A stretch of DNA of 64,000 nt from JAAYCU01 sp964401335 (GTDB lineage: Bacteria; Planctomycetota; Phycisphaerae; UBA1845; PWPN01). The DNA is taken from the NCBI GenBank assembly GCA_964401335.1, contig CAYNYK010000005.1, positions 1-64,000 of the forward strand, written 5' to 3'. Of the stretch, positions 53,363-61,876 are shown piece after piece (the stretch's first letter is position 1; the number at the start of each line of letters is the position of its first letter). The notes beneath the pieces are model-generated. The model ran no database searches and was not told the DNA's origin. It saw only the letters and a program-made list of their open reading frames with translations. Both the position numbers and the translations under genes were made by a program.

Positions 53363-54325
53363 ATGTCCTACTTGTTTCCCAAAGAGGAATTGGTTGCCAC
53401 CCTTCGATGCCGCCATGGCGCGCTGCTACCCTGCAAGCTGGATTGGCCGGTGTATAAAATCTGCTATTGGAGCGGCGATCCGAGCGATGCACGGCCGCCG
53501 GGAGCCAACGAATGGAAAGACACCTGGGGTGTGACCTGGCGGAAGGAATCGCCGGACCCAGCCATGATGCCGTTTCCCGTCGCTCACCCCCTCGCCGATT
53601 CGCTGGATCTGCTGAACCGCCACCCGTGGCCGAATCCCGAGGATCCGCATCTGTTCGCCGACCTAGCCAATCTTCGCCACCCGGACCATCAACTGTTGAT
53701 TGGCGAGCACCGTTTTACGCTCTACGAGCGGGCCTGGCTGCTGACAGGCATGCAGCATCTGGCCGAGGCGGTTAATACGGACCCCGGCGGCGTGGATGAA
53801 TTGTTTGACCGAATTGGGACTTTCGAATCAGTCATTGCCCGGCGATACATCCAGTTGGGTGTGGAGGCAGCCTGGATCATGGACGATTACGGTATGAGCT
53901 CCATGGCGAATTTCGCGCCCCAAACCTGGCGGCGGTATATCAAACCGCACCTGCGGAAAATCGTGGAGTGCTATCATGAGGCGGGCATACTGGTCTTTTT
54001 GCACAGTTGCGGGAATGTCACTCCGCTCATTCATGATTTTCTGGAATTGGAAATCGATGCACTTGATCCACTGCAACCGGCTTGCAATCGATTGGATCAT
54101 ATTCGCCGGCAGACCACCGGGCGGATGTGTCTGTGCGGAGGGGTCTCTTCGTCCGTGATGTTGGCCGACAACGTGGAACGTACAAAGGCCGACACGCTTC
54201 GACGGATTGAGGAACTGGGCGCGGAAGGCGGATATATTGTCGGGCCGGACGACGATTGGGACTATCCGGCCTCGGCCCACCAGGCCATGTTGGCGGCGGT
54301 CGAGCATTATCGGTATCCGGAATAA
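53363..54325 (+). CDS. Uroporphyrinogen decarboxylase (URO-D) family protein
   Basis: 320 residues. URO-D/methyltransferase TIM-barrel features: MDDYGMSSMANFAPQTWRRY, ILVFLHSCGNVTPLIHDFLE, IDALDPLQPACN, GRMCLCGGVSSSVMLADN and an ending with GGYIVGPDDDW. In planctomycetes most members of this type act on C1 or methyl transfer rather than heme, and the C-terminal cysteine-containing CLCGG segment favours the non-HemE subfamily. Start ATG 53363; GGAGG lies 14 bp upstream, farther than ideal. Confidence 0.85.
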   Translation: MSYLFPKEELVATLRCRHGALLPCKLDWPVYKICYWSGDPSDARPPGANEWKDTWGVTWRKESPDPAMMPFPVAHPLADSLDLLNRHPWPNPEDPHLFADLANLRHPDHQLLIGEHRFTLYERAWLLTGMQHLAEAVNTDPGGVDELFDRIGTFESVIARRYIQLGVEAAWIMDDYGMSSMANFAPQTWRRYIKPHLRKIVECYHEAGILVFLHSCGNVTPLIHDFLELEIDALDPLQPACNRLDHIRRQTTGRMCLCGGVSSSVMLADNVERTKADTLRRIEELGAEGGYIVGPDDDWDYPASAHQAMLAAVEHYRYPE

Positions 54326-54382
54326 ACCCCCCGGCATCAGCCGGAGCAACGAGGACGGGATGCAACCCGCGGGAGAACAAAA

Positions 54383-54835
54383 ATGGAACTGATCACGCAA
54401 TTTTCGATCATGTTGGTGAACAAACCGGGCGTGCTGGCCCAGGTAACCCGGACCCTGGCTCAGGCGAGGATCAATATCGTAGCCATGACCATGATGGATT
54501 CGAGCGAGCACGGCGTGCTACGGGTCGTGGCGGAGGAGGTCAACCATGTGCGAACGGCCCTGGCCCCCCTCAACCTGCCGACGACCGAGACGGAAGTGTT
54601 ATTGGTGGACATGTCCAACCGGGCGGGAGCTTTGGCGGACGTTTGTGGGAAGCTGGCCGAAGCTCATATCAACATTAATTACGCCTACTGCACCACGGGG
54701 GCCCGGGGCGGTAAGGCGACGGCCGTGTTCAAGGTATCGGATGTCAAAAAAGCAATGAAGGTGCTCAAACCGTCGCAGCGCAAGCTCAGCGACGAGAAGC
54801 ATCGGCTGCGGCGGCCACCGGCGGGGCGCGGTTGA
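54383..54835 (+). CDS. Tandem ACT-domain protein
   Basis: 150 residues with two ACT domains: FSIMLVNKPGVLAQVTRTLA (about 7-26) and LLVDMSNRAGALADVCGKLA (about 73-92), then HININYAYCTTGARGGKATA. ACT domains bind amino acids and act as allosteric sensors. The basic tail (RKLSDEKHRLRRPPAGRG) is extra. GGGAG precedes the ATG. Confidence 0.9.
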   Translation: MELITQFSIMLVNKPGVLAQVTRTLAQARINIVAMTMMDSSEHGVLRVVAEEVNHVRTALAPLNLPTTETEVLLVDMSNRAGALADVCGKLAEAHININYAYCTTGARGGKATAVFKVSDVKKAMKVLKPSQRKLSDEKHRLRRPPAGRG

Positions 54836-54869
54836 ACCGTCTGATCCGTATTCGACCGGCCGATTTCGA

Positions 54870-55580
54870 TCACGACAGCTCCTTGATGCGCAGGTTGCGG
54901 AATTCAACCCGATGATCGTGACCGCAGATGGCGATATGGCCGGTCTTGTTGTGCAGGCCGACGAAATCATAACCGTGCATCTTCACCGGGCCGATGGTGT
55001 CCATGTCAACATCCAGAAGAAGAGTCCCGTTCAACGTCACCCGGACGCGCGAGCCTTTCGCCTCTATTTCCATGGCGTTCCACTCGCCCACGGGCTTCAT
55101 GTGGCCGCGCTTGGCCGCCGCGGCCCCGTAAACCGAACCGTTAAACTGCTCCGGAGCGAGGTTCTGGTATTCGGGAAAGCTGTCGTCGAGGATTTGAATC
55201 TCCAGACCGGTCACGGCCGGCGGCAGCTTGTCGTCGATGGCCGCGCGGATGCCGACGCCGTTGTTGCCGCCCGGCTCCAGCCGGTATTCGAGGCGAAGAA
55301 TGAAGTCGCTGTATTCCCGTTCGGTGTACAGAGCGTCGTGGGCGCTCTTTTTGCAGACAAGGATCCCGTCAACCGCTTCGTAATCCTCGGCCGGCCCCTG
55401 CCAGCCGTTCAGCGTTTTCCCGTCAAAGAGGCTGACAAAACCCTCCTCATCGGCTCCTGGCGATGCCTCCCGGCTGGCGGCAGGCGTAGGTTCCGGCGTG
55501 GGAACGGCCGGCTCTTCGCGACGGGAGCAGGCCGTACCGATCAACAATAACACGATCACGGTCATAGCATGGCGGTACAC
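54870..55580 (-). CDS. DUF1080 (3-keto-disaccharide hydrolase-like) lipoprotein
   Basis: 236 residues; GTG start at 55580 placed by AGGAGGA eight bases before. Lipobox IGTAC. After a Pro-rich linker the DUF1080 domain runs about 47-235: FVSLFDGKTLNGWQGPAEDY, GILVCKKSAHDALYTEREYS, FILRLEYRLEPGGNNGVGIR, WNAMEIEAKGSRVRVTLNGT, HRVEFRNLRIKEL. The fold is a concanavalin-like sandwich common in planctomycetes; members hydrolyse 3-keto sugars, fitting the Gfo/Idh oxidoreductases nearby. Confidence 0.92.
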   Translation of the reverse strand: MYRHAMTVIVLLLIGTACSRREEPAVPTPEPTPAASREASPGADEEGFVSLFDGKTLNGWQGPAEDYEAVDGILVCKKSAHDALYTEREYSDFILRLEYRLEPGGNNGVGIRAAIDDKLPPAVTGLEIQILDDSFPEYQNLAPEQFNGSVYGAAAAKRGHMKPVGEWNAMEIEAKGSRVRVTLNGTLLLDVDMDTIGPVKMHGYDFVGLHNKTGHIAICGHDHRVEFRNLRIKELS

Positions 55581-55755
55581 GTGGCAATCCTCCTGTGCAT
55601 AGATGAGTCTGGAAGGGGTTTATTCTCCACGGCAGGACAAAGCAAGGCAATTGTGGTCGGGCGGTGCGTACATTAGATGATCCACACGCGGTATACCCGC
55701 GGGTGGAGCGGAAAAACCGCCTCACCCGCGGGTAAACCATCATACCGAAGCAGAT

Positions 55756-56523
55756 TCAAAGACTCTGCAAAGCAAGTTCGGCCGCCTTTTTCTGGGCGGG
55801 GTGGTCGCATTTGCAGGCCTTGATCGCCTCGTAGATTTTTTTGGCGTCGGCTTTCTTGCCCGCTTTCGCCAGAGTCTCCGCCAGACGCACGCGGGCCTTG
55901 GCCGTCCGAGTCTTGGTCATCGGGCACGGGCACTGGGCCATGGCGACGATGAGCGCGTCGTTGGCCGGTTCGGGATAATTGGCCAACATCTCGACGGCCG
56001 CCAGACGTACTTCCGGATCATAGGTCTCGTCGTCGGCCAATTTTTGCAAGGCCGCCAATGCGTCCGGGCAATGCCGCCGGCCGAGCGAGCCGACCACGCC
56101 GATCAGAAATTCGGGACCGACCTCGCCAAGGGCATCAATCAAGGCCTTGGTGGCTGCCGGCGACGGGTTATACGCCAACGCGCAACGGGCGGCCTCACGT
56201 ACCTCGAGTTTCTTCATGGCCTCGACAAGAAAGGGTATTTCCGCGTCGCCGGCCACGTATTGCAAAATACGAGTGATCGCCGTTCGTTGCACGGCGGCCG
56301 GATAGAGCGGCCTTTGTGTCGGCGGGCGGTTCGGCTTGGAAGGGGGAACTTCCACCGTGCGGGAAAGCTCCGCGCACACGGCGGCGGCCAGGGCGGCCCG
56401 TTCGTTTTCGGCGCCCGGCCGGGTGGCCTTCATCGCTTCCTGGACCTGCTCGAACAAAAGTTTGTACGCCTGCGATTCATCAGCGTCACGTAATTGGGTT
56501 AACAGTTGCTCAACGGATTGCAT
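55756..56523 (-). CDS. HEAT-repeat protein
   Basis: 255 residues, wholly alpha-helical: HEAT-like repeats around PAAVQRTAITRILQYVAGDA, EAARCALAYNPSPAATKALI, LIGVVGSLGRRHCPDALAAL and EVRLAAVEMLANYPEPANDA. No signal peptide. GAGGA ribosome site before the ATG. Function is protein scaffolding by default; no enzymatic motif. Confidence 0.9.
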   Translation of the reverse strand: MQSVEQLLTQLRDADESQAYKLLFEQVQEAMKATRPGAENERAALAAAVCAELSRTVEVPPSKPNRPPTQRPLYPAAVQRTAITRILQYVAGDAEIPFLVEAMKKLEVREAARCALAYNPSPAATKALIDALGEVGPEFLIGVVGSLGRRHCPDALAALQKLADDETYDPEVRLAAVEMLANYPEPANDALIVAMAQCPCPMTKTRTAKARVRLAETLAKAGKKADAKKIYEAIKACKCDHPAQKKAAELALQSL

Positions 56524-56582
56524 GTTTTATTTCCTCATCTATAGGATTGGTTCATTTTCCTGTTTCCTGCACGACTTGTTTT

Positions 56583-57935
56583 TCACAGATGCCAGGGGGC
56601 GCGCATCGGCCGGCTCATCATCCGGTTGGCCTCGGCATCACCGACGAATTCCTCCTTCTGCGGATCCCATTGCAACGGCCGATGCAGCCGGGCGGAGATA
56701 TTGCCGATATGACAGATGGACACCGAGCGATGCCCGATGGCCACGTCGCAGATGCATCTTTCACGGCTGCGGATGCAATCCAGCCAGTTCTGATGGTGGT
56801 CGTCGCTCTTGTAAAGGCGGATGTCGTTGCCGCCCAACTCGATTTTGAGCAATTCCGGATCGGAGGCCTGGATTTCAATGCGGCTGACGAAGATCCAGCC
56901 GTTGGTACCGGTGAACTTCACACCGTTGCCGAATTTCGTGCCGTCCTCGTAGGACTGTTCTTGAGTATGGCAGAACAAGTCGGTACCGTCGGCATATTTA
57001 TAATGGATATCAAACTCACCGGCTACAGTGTGCGGCCCCTGGGCGTGGAAGGTCGCATTCGTGGCGTCGACATAAACCGGCCCGCTTTCGTCGGTGCCGA
57101 GACCCCACTGGGCAATATCGTTATGATGCGCGCCCCAATCGGTCAACACGCCGCCGGAATAATCATACATCCAGCGGAACTGGTAGTGCACCAAATTCTG
57201 GTGATAATCAACATAAGGCGCCGGCCCGAGCCAGAAATCCCAATCCAACTCCGGCGGTGGGGTAGTGGCGGGTTTCCATTGGCCGGCGTCCACGCCGTGC
57301 AGAACGGTATCCACTCGTTTTATCTTGCCAATCTTGCCGTTGCGGACGAGTTCGCAGGCCTGGCGGAAGCGGGCGTCCGAACGCTGCTGACTGCCTGTCT
57401 GGAAAACGGTGCCATAACGCCGGGCGGCGGCAACCATGGCCTTGCCTTCCTCGATGGTCAGGGTCAGCGGCTTTTCGCAATACACATCCTTGCCGGCCTC
57501 CATAGCCGCTATGGCAATCAGCGCGTGCCAGTGATCGGGGGTGACGACAAAGACCCCGTCGATATCCTTGCGATCGAGCAGGCGGCGAAAATCCTTGTAG
57601 ACCCCAACGCGGCGCCCGGCCTTTGCCAGACATAAGCGGGCCGCCTCGTCCACGTGATTGCTGTCCACGTCGCAGACGGCGGCCACATCAATCTGGTCTT
57701 TCAGACGTTCGAGGCAATTGTTGTCCAGGTGATGCCGACGACCAAGGTCGCCGGTACCGATGAATCCAACGACGATTTTTTCGCTTGGCAGTTTCGGTTT
57801 TTTATCATCCGCCATGACCAGCGCTCCTGTGCTTTGCACGGCCCGGGCATAGCCGGACAGGGCGGTGACGGCCGCCAATCCGCCGGCGGAATACTTGAGC
57901 AAATCCCTGCGGGCAATGGGTTTTTGTTCTTTCAC
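56583..57935 (-). CDS. Tat-exported Gfo/Idh/MocA family oxidoreductase
   Basis: About 450 residues from the GTG at 57935 (AAGGAG eight bases upstream; GTG at 57944 lies on that site). A twin-arginine signal (ARRDLLKYSAGGLAAVTALS) is followed by the NAD-binding fold VGFIGTGDLGRRHHLDNNCL, the catalytic loop DVYCEKPLTLTIEEGKAMVA with Lys, and the C-terminal half (GGVLTDWGAHHNDIAQWGLG) with the conserved His-Asn-Asp region. Oxidises or reduces sugars and related alcohols. The tandem paralog follows at 57995. Confidence 0.95.
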   Translation of the reverse strand: MKEQKPIARRDLLKYSAGGLAAVTALSGYARAVQSTGALVMADDKKPKLPSEKIVVGFIGTGDLGRRHHLDNNCLERLKDQIDVAAVCDVDSNHVDEAARLCLAKAGRRVGVYKDFRRLLDRKDIDGVFVVTPDHWHALIAIAAMEAGKDVYCEKPLTLTIEEGKAMVAAARRYGTVFQTGSQQRSDARFRQACELVRNGKIGKIKRVDTVLHGVDAGQWKPATTPPPELDWDFWLGPAPYVDYHQNLVHYQFRWMYDYSGGVLTDWGAHHNDIAQWGLGTDESGPVYVDATNATFHAQGPHTVAGEFDIHYKYADGTDLFCHTQEQSYEDGTKFGNGVKFTGTNGWIFVSRIEIQASDPELLKIELGGNDIRLYKSDDHHQNWLDCIRSRERCICDVAIGHRSVSICHIGNISARLHRPLQWDPQKEEFVGDAEANRMMSRPMRAPWHL

Positions 57936-57994
57936 GGATAGCACTCCTTCTTTTGTAACAGTCCGCCCGGATCAAACCCGGGCATTGTCAGGTT

Positions 57995-59311
57995 TTACAG
58001 GTGCCATGGGGCTCGCATCGGACGGCCGACCATTTGGTTGGCCGCCTCGTCGCCGACTATTTGTTCCTTTTGCGGGTCCCACTTGATCGGCCGCGCGAGC
58101 CGAATCGAGATATTCCCCAAATGGCACACGGTGGCCGACCGATGCCCGATCTCGACGTCGCAGATGCAACGCTTGCGGCTCCGGATGCAATCAAAAAAAT
58201 TGTTGTGATGATCTTCGCTGAAATAGACGGTTTTGTCGTTGCGGGTGAATTTGGCCCGCAAGACGGCCGGGTCCGACGCTTCAATCCGAGTACGGTTCAC
58301 GAACAGCCAGCCGCTGTCACACTCGAAATGCACGCCGTCCTGAGGGGCCGTTCGGCAAGTCACTTCTACACCGTTGGCATATTTGTACTTGATGACAAAG
58401 GTGTGCGGCACGTCGTAGGGTCCGTCGGTAAAAAATTCGCCCCGCCCGTCGATCTCGACCGGCCCGGAACCGTCCATGTCCAGGGCCCACTGAGCGATAT
58501 CGTTATGATGCGCGCCCCAATCGGTCAACTTGCCACCGGAATAATCGTAGAACCAGCGAAACGTATGATGCGAGCGAATGGGCATGTAATCGACATAAGG
58601 CCGCGGGCCTAGCCAGAAGTTCCAATCGAATCCGGCGGGTGGAGTCTGGACCGGCTGCCATTCGCCCGGCCCGACCTGCCCGACACGCGTTTCGATTTTT
58701 TGAATATCGCCGAGTAACCGGTTGCGCATGATTTCGACGGCCAGCCGAAAACGCGGATGCGAGCGTTGCTGGCTGCCGGTTTGAAAGACGGTGCCGTAGC
58801 GTCGGGCGGCGGCGACGAGGGCTTGGCCTTCCTCGATGGTCAAGGTCAGCGGCTTTTCGCAATAAACATCCTTGCCGGCCTCCATAGCCGCCAGAGCGGT
58901 GAGGGCGTGCCAGTGATCGGGTGTGGCGATCAGGACGGCGTCAATATCCTTCTGCTCCAGCAGCTTGCGGAAATCGTGGTACATCGGCACCTTGTGGCCG
59001 CGCTTGCGCAGGATGCTGCCGGCGGCCAGGGCCCGACGGTTTTCGTCCAAGTCACAGACCGCGCCGAACTCAACACGGTCGTCACGCATGAGCCGATCTT
59101 CCAGGTGCCAGCGACGGCCAAGCTCGCCCGTACCAATGACGGCCATCACCACCCGCTCGCTCGGTGGTGGTCCTTTTTTCGTGTCGGTCATGACCAACGG
59201 CGCCGCGTTGCGTGCGTTCCGCGCGCAACCGGCCAAGGTGGACGCTGCCGCCAACCCGGCCGTCGCGGTTCGGACGAAGGGTCGCCGATTGTTGGTTGGA
59301 CGATCACTCAC
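57995..59311 (-). CDS. Tat-exported Gfo/Idh/MocA family oxidoreductase, paralog
   Basis: About 438 residues from the GTG at 59311 (GGGAG eight bases upstream; an ATG at 59326 and a far longer frame are less supported). Tat-type lipoprotein leader NNRRPFVRTATAGLAAASTL ending in LAGC, then NAD fold VVMAVIGTGELGRRWHLEDR, DVYCEKPLTLTIEEGQALVA, and GGKLTDWGAHHNDIAQWALD. Closely similar in protein and DNA to the downstream 56583-57935 gene, indicating tandem duplication. Confidence 0.95.
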   Translation of the reverse strand: MSDRPTNNRRPFVRTATAGLAAASTLAGCARNARNAAPLVMTDTKKGPPPSERVVMAVIGTGELGRRWHLEDRLMRDDRVEFGAVCDLDENRRALAAGSILRKRGHKVPMYHDFRKLLEQKDIDAVLIATPDHWHALTALAAMEAGKDVYCEKPLTLTIEEGQALVAAARRYGTVFQTGSQQRSHPRFRLAVEIMRNRLLGDIQKIETRVGQVGPGEWQPVQTPPAGFDWNFWLGPRPYVDYMPIRSHHTFRWFYDYSGGKLTDWGAHHNDIAQWALDMDGSGPVEIDGRGEFFTDGPYDVPHTFVIKYKYANGVEVTCRTAPQDGVHFECDSGWLFVNRTRIEASDPAVLRAKFTRNDKTVYFSEDHHNNFFDCIRSRKRCICDVEIGHRSATVCHLGNISIRLARPIKWDPQKEQIVGDEAANQMVGRPMRAPWHL

Positions 59312-59676
59312 CGTGCAAACTCCCATAGGGTTGGGGTATGGCAACGTTTTCCGCGGTCGGCAATGCGGGGCCGAGCGATAAGCGCACTTTTCCCGGCCGC
59401 CACACCACCGCTTTCTCCCCCCTGGCTCGGGGGTCGGGCATTGTAACCCATCATGGCCCGGCAGAGCAAAACCGCCTGTCCGGCTCCGGAAAAGAGTGGT
59501 GACCGTTCCGGCGGGGCCGCGGCAATTTTTACCGGAATGCGAATTTCTCTTGGGACGCAATTTCTCGCCGGATGTCATTTGCTGAATGGAGCTATGGCAA
59601 GGCGGTGCATTCCAATTGAGAGCATTGCTTCATCAAGATGTTTTCATGGAACAAAACATTTGGGTATAATGAATGT
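59312..59676. other. Intergenic region, no gene seen
   Basis: Divergent spacer between the oxidoreductase (minus) and the DUF6883 gene (plus). It holds only a TATAAT at 59665-59670, just before the DUF6883 start. No other feature supported. Confidence 0.5.
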
Positions 59677-60009
59677 ATGAAATTGCCTGGTGCCGATCTG
59701 GCTATTGTCGAGGATCACAAGCTGCGGGAATATGTGCTCAATCCCAACCATCCCGTGGGACGACACCACGCGGCGTTGTTTTCCATGCTCTTGGGCATCG
59801 ATTTGAACAACGCACATCTATTAAAGAAAGCCCTCCTCGAAGCCGCAAAAGTTGCCGATGTGGATAAGGAGATAATGACAGGCTACGGGCGCAAGTATGA
59901 GATGCGTTTCACGATGTCCGGGCCGAGTGGGGATAAAACCGTGCGGGCGGTTTGGATCGTTAACGAAGGCAGTGATCGGCCTCGGCTGGTCACCTGCTTT
60001 GTGGAGTGA
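59677..60009 (+). CDS. DUF6883-family protein (putative toxin)
   Basis: About 110 residues from the ATG at 59677, which lies 7 bp after TATAAT (59665-59670), implying a leaderless mRNA. The family pattern is ADLAIVEDHKLREYVLNPNH, PVGRHHAALFSMLLGID, NAHLLKKALLEAA and YEMRFTMSGPSGDKTVRAVW. DUF6883 genes are often next to DUF4926 genes, as here (3-bp gap), an arrangement like toxin-antitoxin pairs. Biochemical activity is not known. Confidence 0.85.
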   Translation: MKLPGADLAIVEDHKLREYVLNPNHPVGRHHAALFSMLLGIDLNNAHLLKKALLEAAKVADVDKEIMTGYGRKYEMRFTMSGPSGDKTVRAVWIVNEGSDRPRLVTCFVE

Positions 60010-60012
60010 GCA

Positions 60013-60228
60013 ATGTTGAAAGAACATGATGTGGTAACCGTGACAACGGATGTGCCGGAGGAAAGGTTGTCGGCGGGCGACGTGGGTGCTATCGTTCACC
60101 GCTACCCGGAGAACGATGTCTATGAAGTCGATTTTGTCGATGAGCACGGCCGTGCCCGAGGCGTGGTAACCCTGAGCGGTTCTCAACTCCTGCGCCTGAA
60201 CCTGTCATCTCTCCTGACGGCATCCTGA
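60013..60228 (+). CDS. DUF4926-family protein (putative antitoxin)
   Basis: 71 residues: HDVVTVTTDVPEERLSAGDV then AIVHRYPENDVYEVDFVDEH, RARGVVTLSGSQLLRLN. This matches DUF4926, an SH3-like small beta-barrel. It follows the DUF6883 gene after 3 bp. Antitoxin role inferred from linkage. Confidence 0.85.
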   Translation: MLKEHDVVTVTTDVPEERLSAGDVGAIVHRYPENDVYEVDFVDEHGRARGVVTLSGSQLLRLNLSSLLTAS

Positions 60229-60290
60229 TCCAACGCCTTTTTATCACGGACAGGGAAGCTTTCGTAGGTCGCCAGCCACCCTGTCACTCT

Positions 60291-60392
60291 GTCATCGCTC
60301 CCCCATCTCGAAACGAGGTGGGCCACCCGACTGAAGATCGGCCGGTTACGAAAGTTCATCATCACTCCCCACATCTGAAGACATGGGCCCCC
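60291..60392 (-). repeat. Two tandem copies of the GGTGGCCC-hairpin-GGGAGCGATGA repeat
   Basis: Copies at 60291-60328 and 60344-60392, both read on the minus strand. The invariant flanks are GGTGGCCC (GGGGGCCC in the second) and GGGAGCGATGA (GGGAGTGATGA). The hairpin between them is CTCGTTTCGAG in one and TGTCTTCAGATG in the other. The second copy also carries the downstream word TTTCGTAACCGG. They fill the convergent gap between the DUF4926 and PspC genes. Confidence 0.75.
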
Positions 60393-60398
60393 CGACCA

Positions 60399-60602
60399 TC
60401 ACAACAAGCTCTCATCATTGGGAATCAAAAACCACAAGGCCAGGTAGACCAGAATACCCGGGAAGGCGGCCGAGGCCACCGGGATGATGACATAAAGGAG
60501 CCGCACGCGGAAGGGAGATATGCCGTAATACTCGGCCAGCCCCCCGCAGACGCCGGCAATCATACGATCATTCCGAGAACGGCGAAGATATTGTTGGGCC
60601 AT
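60399..60602 (-). CDS. PspC-domain protein
   Basis: 67 residues from the ATG at 60602 with GGAGGAAC seven bases upstream. The PspC domain is complete: LRRSRNDRMIAGVCGGLAEY, YGISPFRVRLLYVIIPVA, FPGILVYLALWFLIP with one membrane helix. PspC senses or modulates envelope stress in the phage-shock response. Downstream of prmC by 34 bp. No pspA is visible. Confidence 0.95.
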   Translation of the reverse strand: MAQQYLRRSRNDRMIAGVCGGLAEYYGISPFRVRLLYVIIPVASAAFPGILVYLALWFLIPNDESLL

Positions 60603-60636
60603 AATGGGTTCCTCCGAAAAAGCGGCTCGTTGATTG

Positions 60637-61545
60637 TTACTTTTTCCGCAATCGGAATTCGACCACACGCTCGTGCGGATCGCTGCAGTTGCGATGGGCC
60701 TTGACGTATTCCCAGCGGCCGGCGTCCTCGAAGATTTGCCGGACGGCCGCGTGCTGATCGTAACCGATCTCCGCCAGCAGCAAACCGCCATCAGCCAGAA
60801 CGGCCGGGGCCTCGTTTGCCAGACGACGGTACATGCCCAAACCGTCGCCGCCGGGCGGGACCAGGGCGATTCGCGGCTCATGCTCGCGCACGTTGGGCGG
60901 AAGCGTCGGCCATTGCTGCTCGCTGATATACGGCGGGTTGGTGGCAAGCACATCGAATCCGCCGGGTGGTACCACTTCGGCCGACAGGGTCACACCGTCG
61001 GCCTGGACCAGCCGCATACGATCGCCCACGTCATGCCGCTGCACGTTACCGGCCGTAACGGCCAGAGCGTCCGCGGAGATATCGCTGCCCACCACCCGGG
61101 CGTTGGCCGCGTATTTTGCGATGGCAACACCCACGCAACCGCTACCCGTACCCAGGTCCAAAATGTTCCACTCGCGCAAGGGCTCGGCCCGGCACAACTC
61201 GATTACCCGTTGCACAAGGGCCTCCGTCTCCGGCCGGGGAATCAGGACGGCCGGCGTTACGGTAAATTCCAACGAGTAAAACTCCCGCTGACCCAGCAGA
61301 TAAGCGACCGGAGTATGTTCGCCGGCCTGGCGGACCAGTTCGCGAAACGCCGCCCGCTGTTCGTCCGTCGGCTCGGTTTCCCAGCGCGTGTACAGATCGA
61401 TCTTCTTGCAGCCGCAGGCGCGGGCCAGAAGCAGTTCGGCCGTCAACCGCCCGCCCTCGACCTGTCGCTCGTTAAACCATTGGGTCGTCCATTGCAGCAG
61501 ACGGCCGACGGTCCAGGTGGTTTGTTGTTCTGACGTTTCGGACAT
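60637..61545 (-). CDS. prmC: Peptide chain release factor N5-glutamine methyltransferase
   Basis: About 302 residues from the ATG at 61545 (upstream ATG at 61632 lacks support). An N-terminal helical RF-binding domain (TWTVGRLLQWTTQWFNERQV, AELLLARACGCKKIDLYTRW) precedes the SAM-binding domain: LDLGTGSGCVGVAIA, the catalytic NPPY in VLATNPPYISEQQ. It methylates the glutamine of the GGQ motif in RF1/RF2. First gene of a unit with the PspC gene. Confidence 0.95.
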   Translation of the reverse strand: MSETSEQQTTWTVGRLLQWTTQWFNERQVEGGRLTAELLLARACGCKKIDLYTRWETEPTDEQRAAFRELVRQAGEHTPVAYLLGQREFYSLEFTVTPAVLIPRPETEALVQRVIELCRAEPLREWNILDLGTGSGCVGVAIAKYAANARVVGSDISADALAVTAGNVQRHDVGDRMRLVQADGVTLSAEVVPPGGFDVLATNPPYISEQQWPTLPPNVREHEPRIALVPPGGDGLGMYRRLANEAPAVLADGGLLLAEIGYDQHAAVRQIFEDAGRWEYVKAHRNCSDPHERVVEFRLRKK

Positions 61546-61876
61546 AACCGTTACTATACCGAAGAACTCAAAAACCTTGCAATAACACAGCGTTCTTGCC
61601 GCGAACCCGATGTAATCCGCGGAATACGGCATGAGGGAGAGACAGAGAGATGGAGAGAGGGAGAAAAATCAAAGATACCCCATTATTCTCGAAAGTAGAT
61701 CCTCATAATTCGTCCCCCATCGCGAAAGTGTATGACATAGGATGCGCAGATACATTGAAAATCATGGAACTTGGTTCTCTCCATCTCTCTATCACTCCGT
61801 CTGCTTCCTTACAATCCCCATCTTTCCTTCGCTGGTGCCGGCTGCGTCGCGTTCTTCTTGATCCGACAACTGGCGG
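61546..61876. repeat. Intergenic region with a 15-bp inverted repeat
   Basis: No gene is supported. AGAGAGATGGAGAGA (61644-61658) recurs inverted at 61776-61790, with 117 bp between. The repeat is purine-rich and of low complexity. Confidence 0.5.

Noticed and set aside
56316..57635. A 439-residue plus-strand frame across the HEAT and oxidoreductase genes
   Set aside because: Antisense to two strong genes and spans their intergenic gap; no motif.
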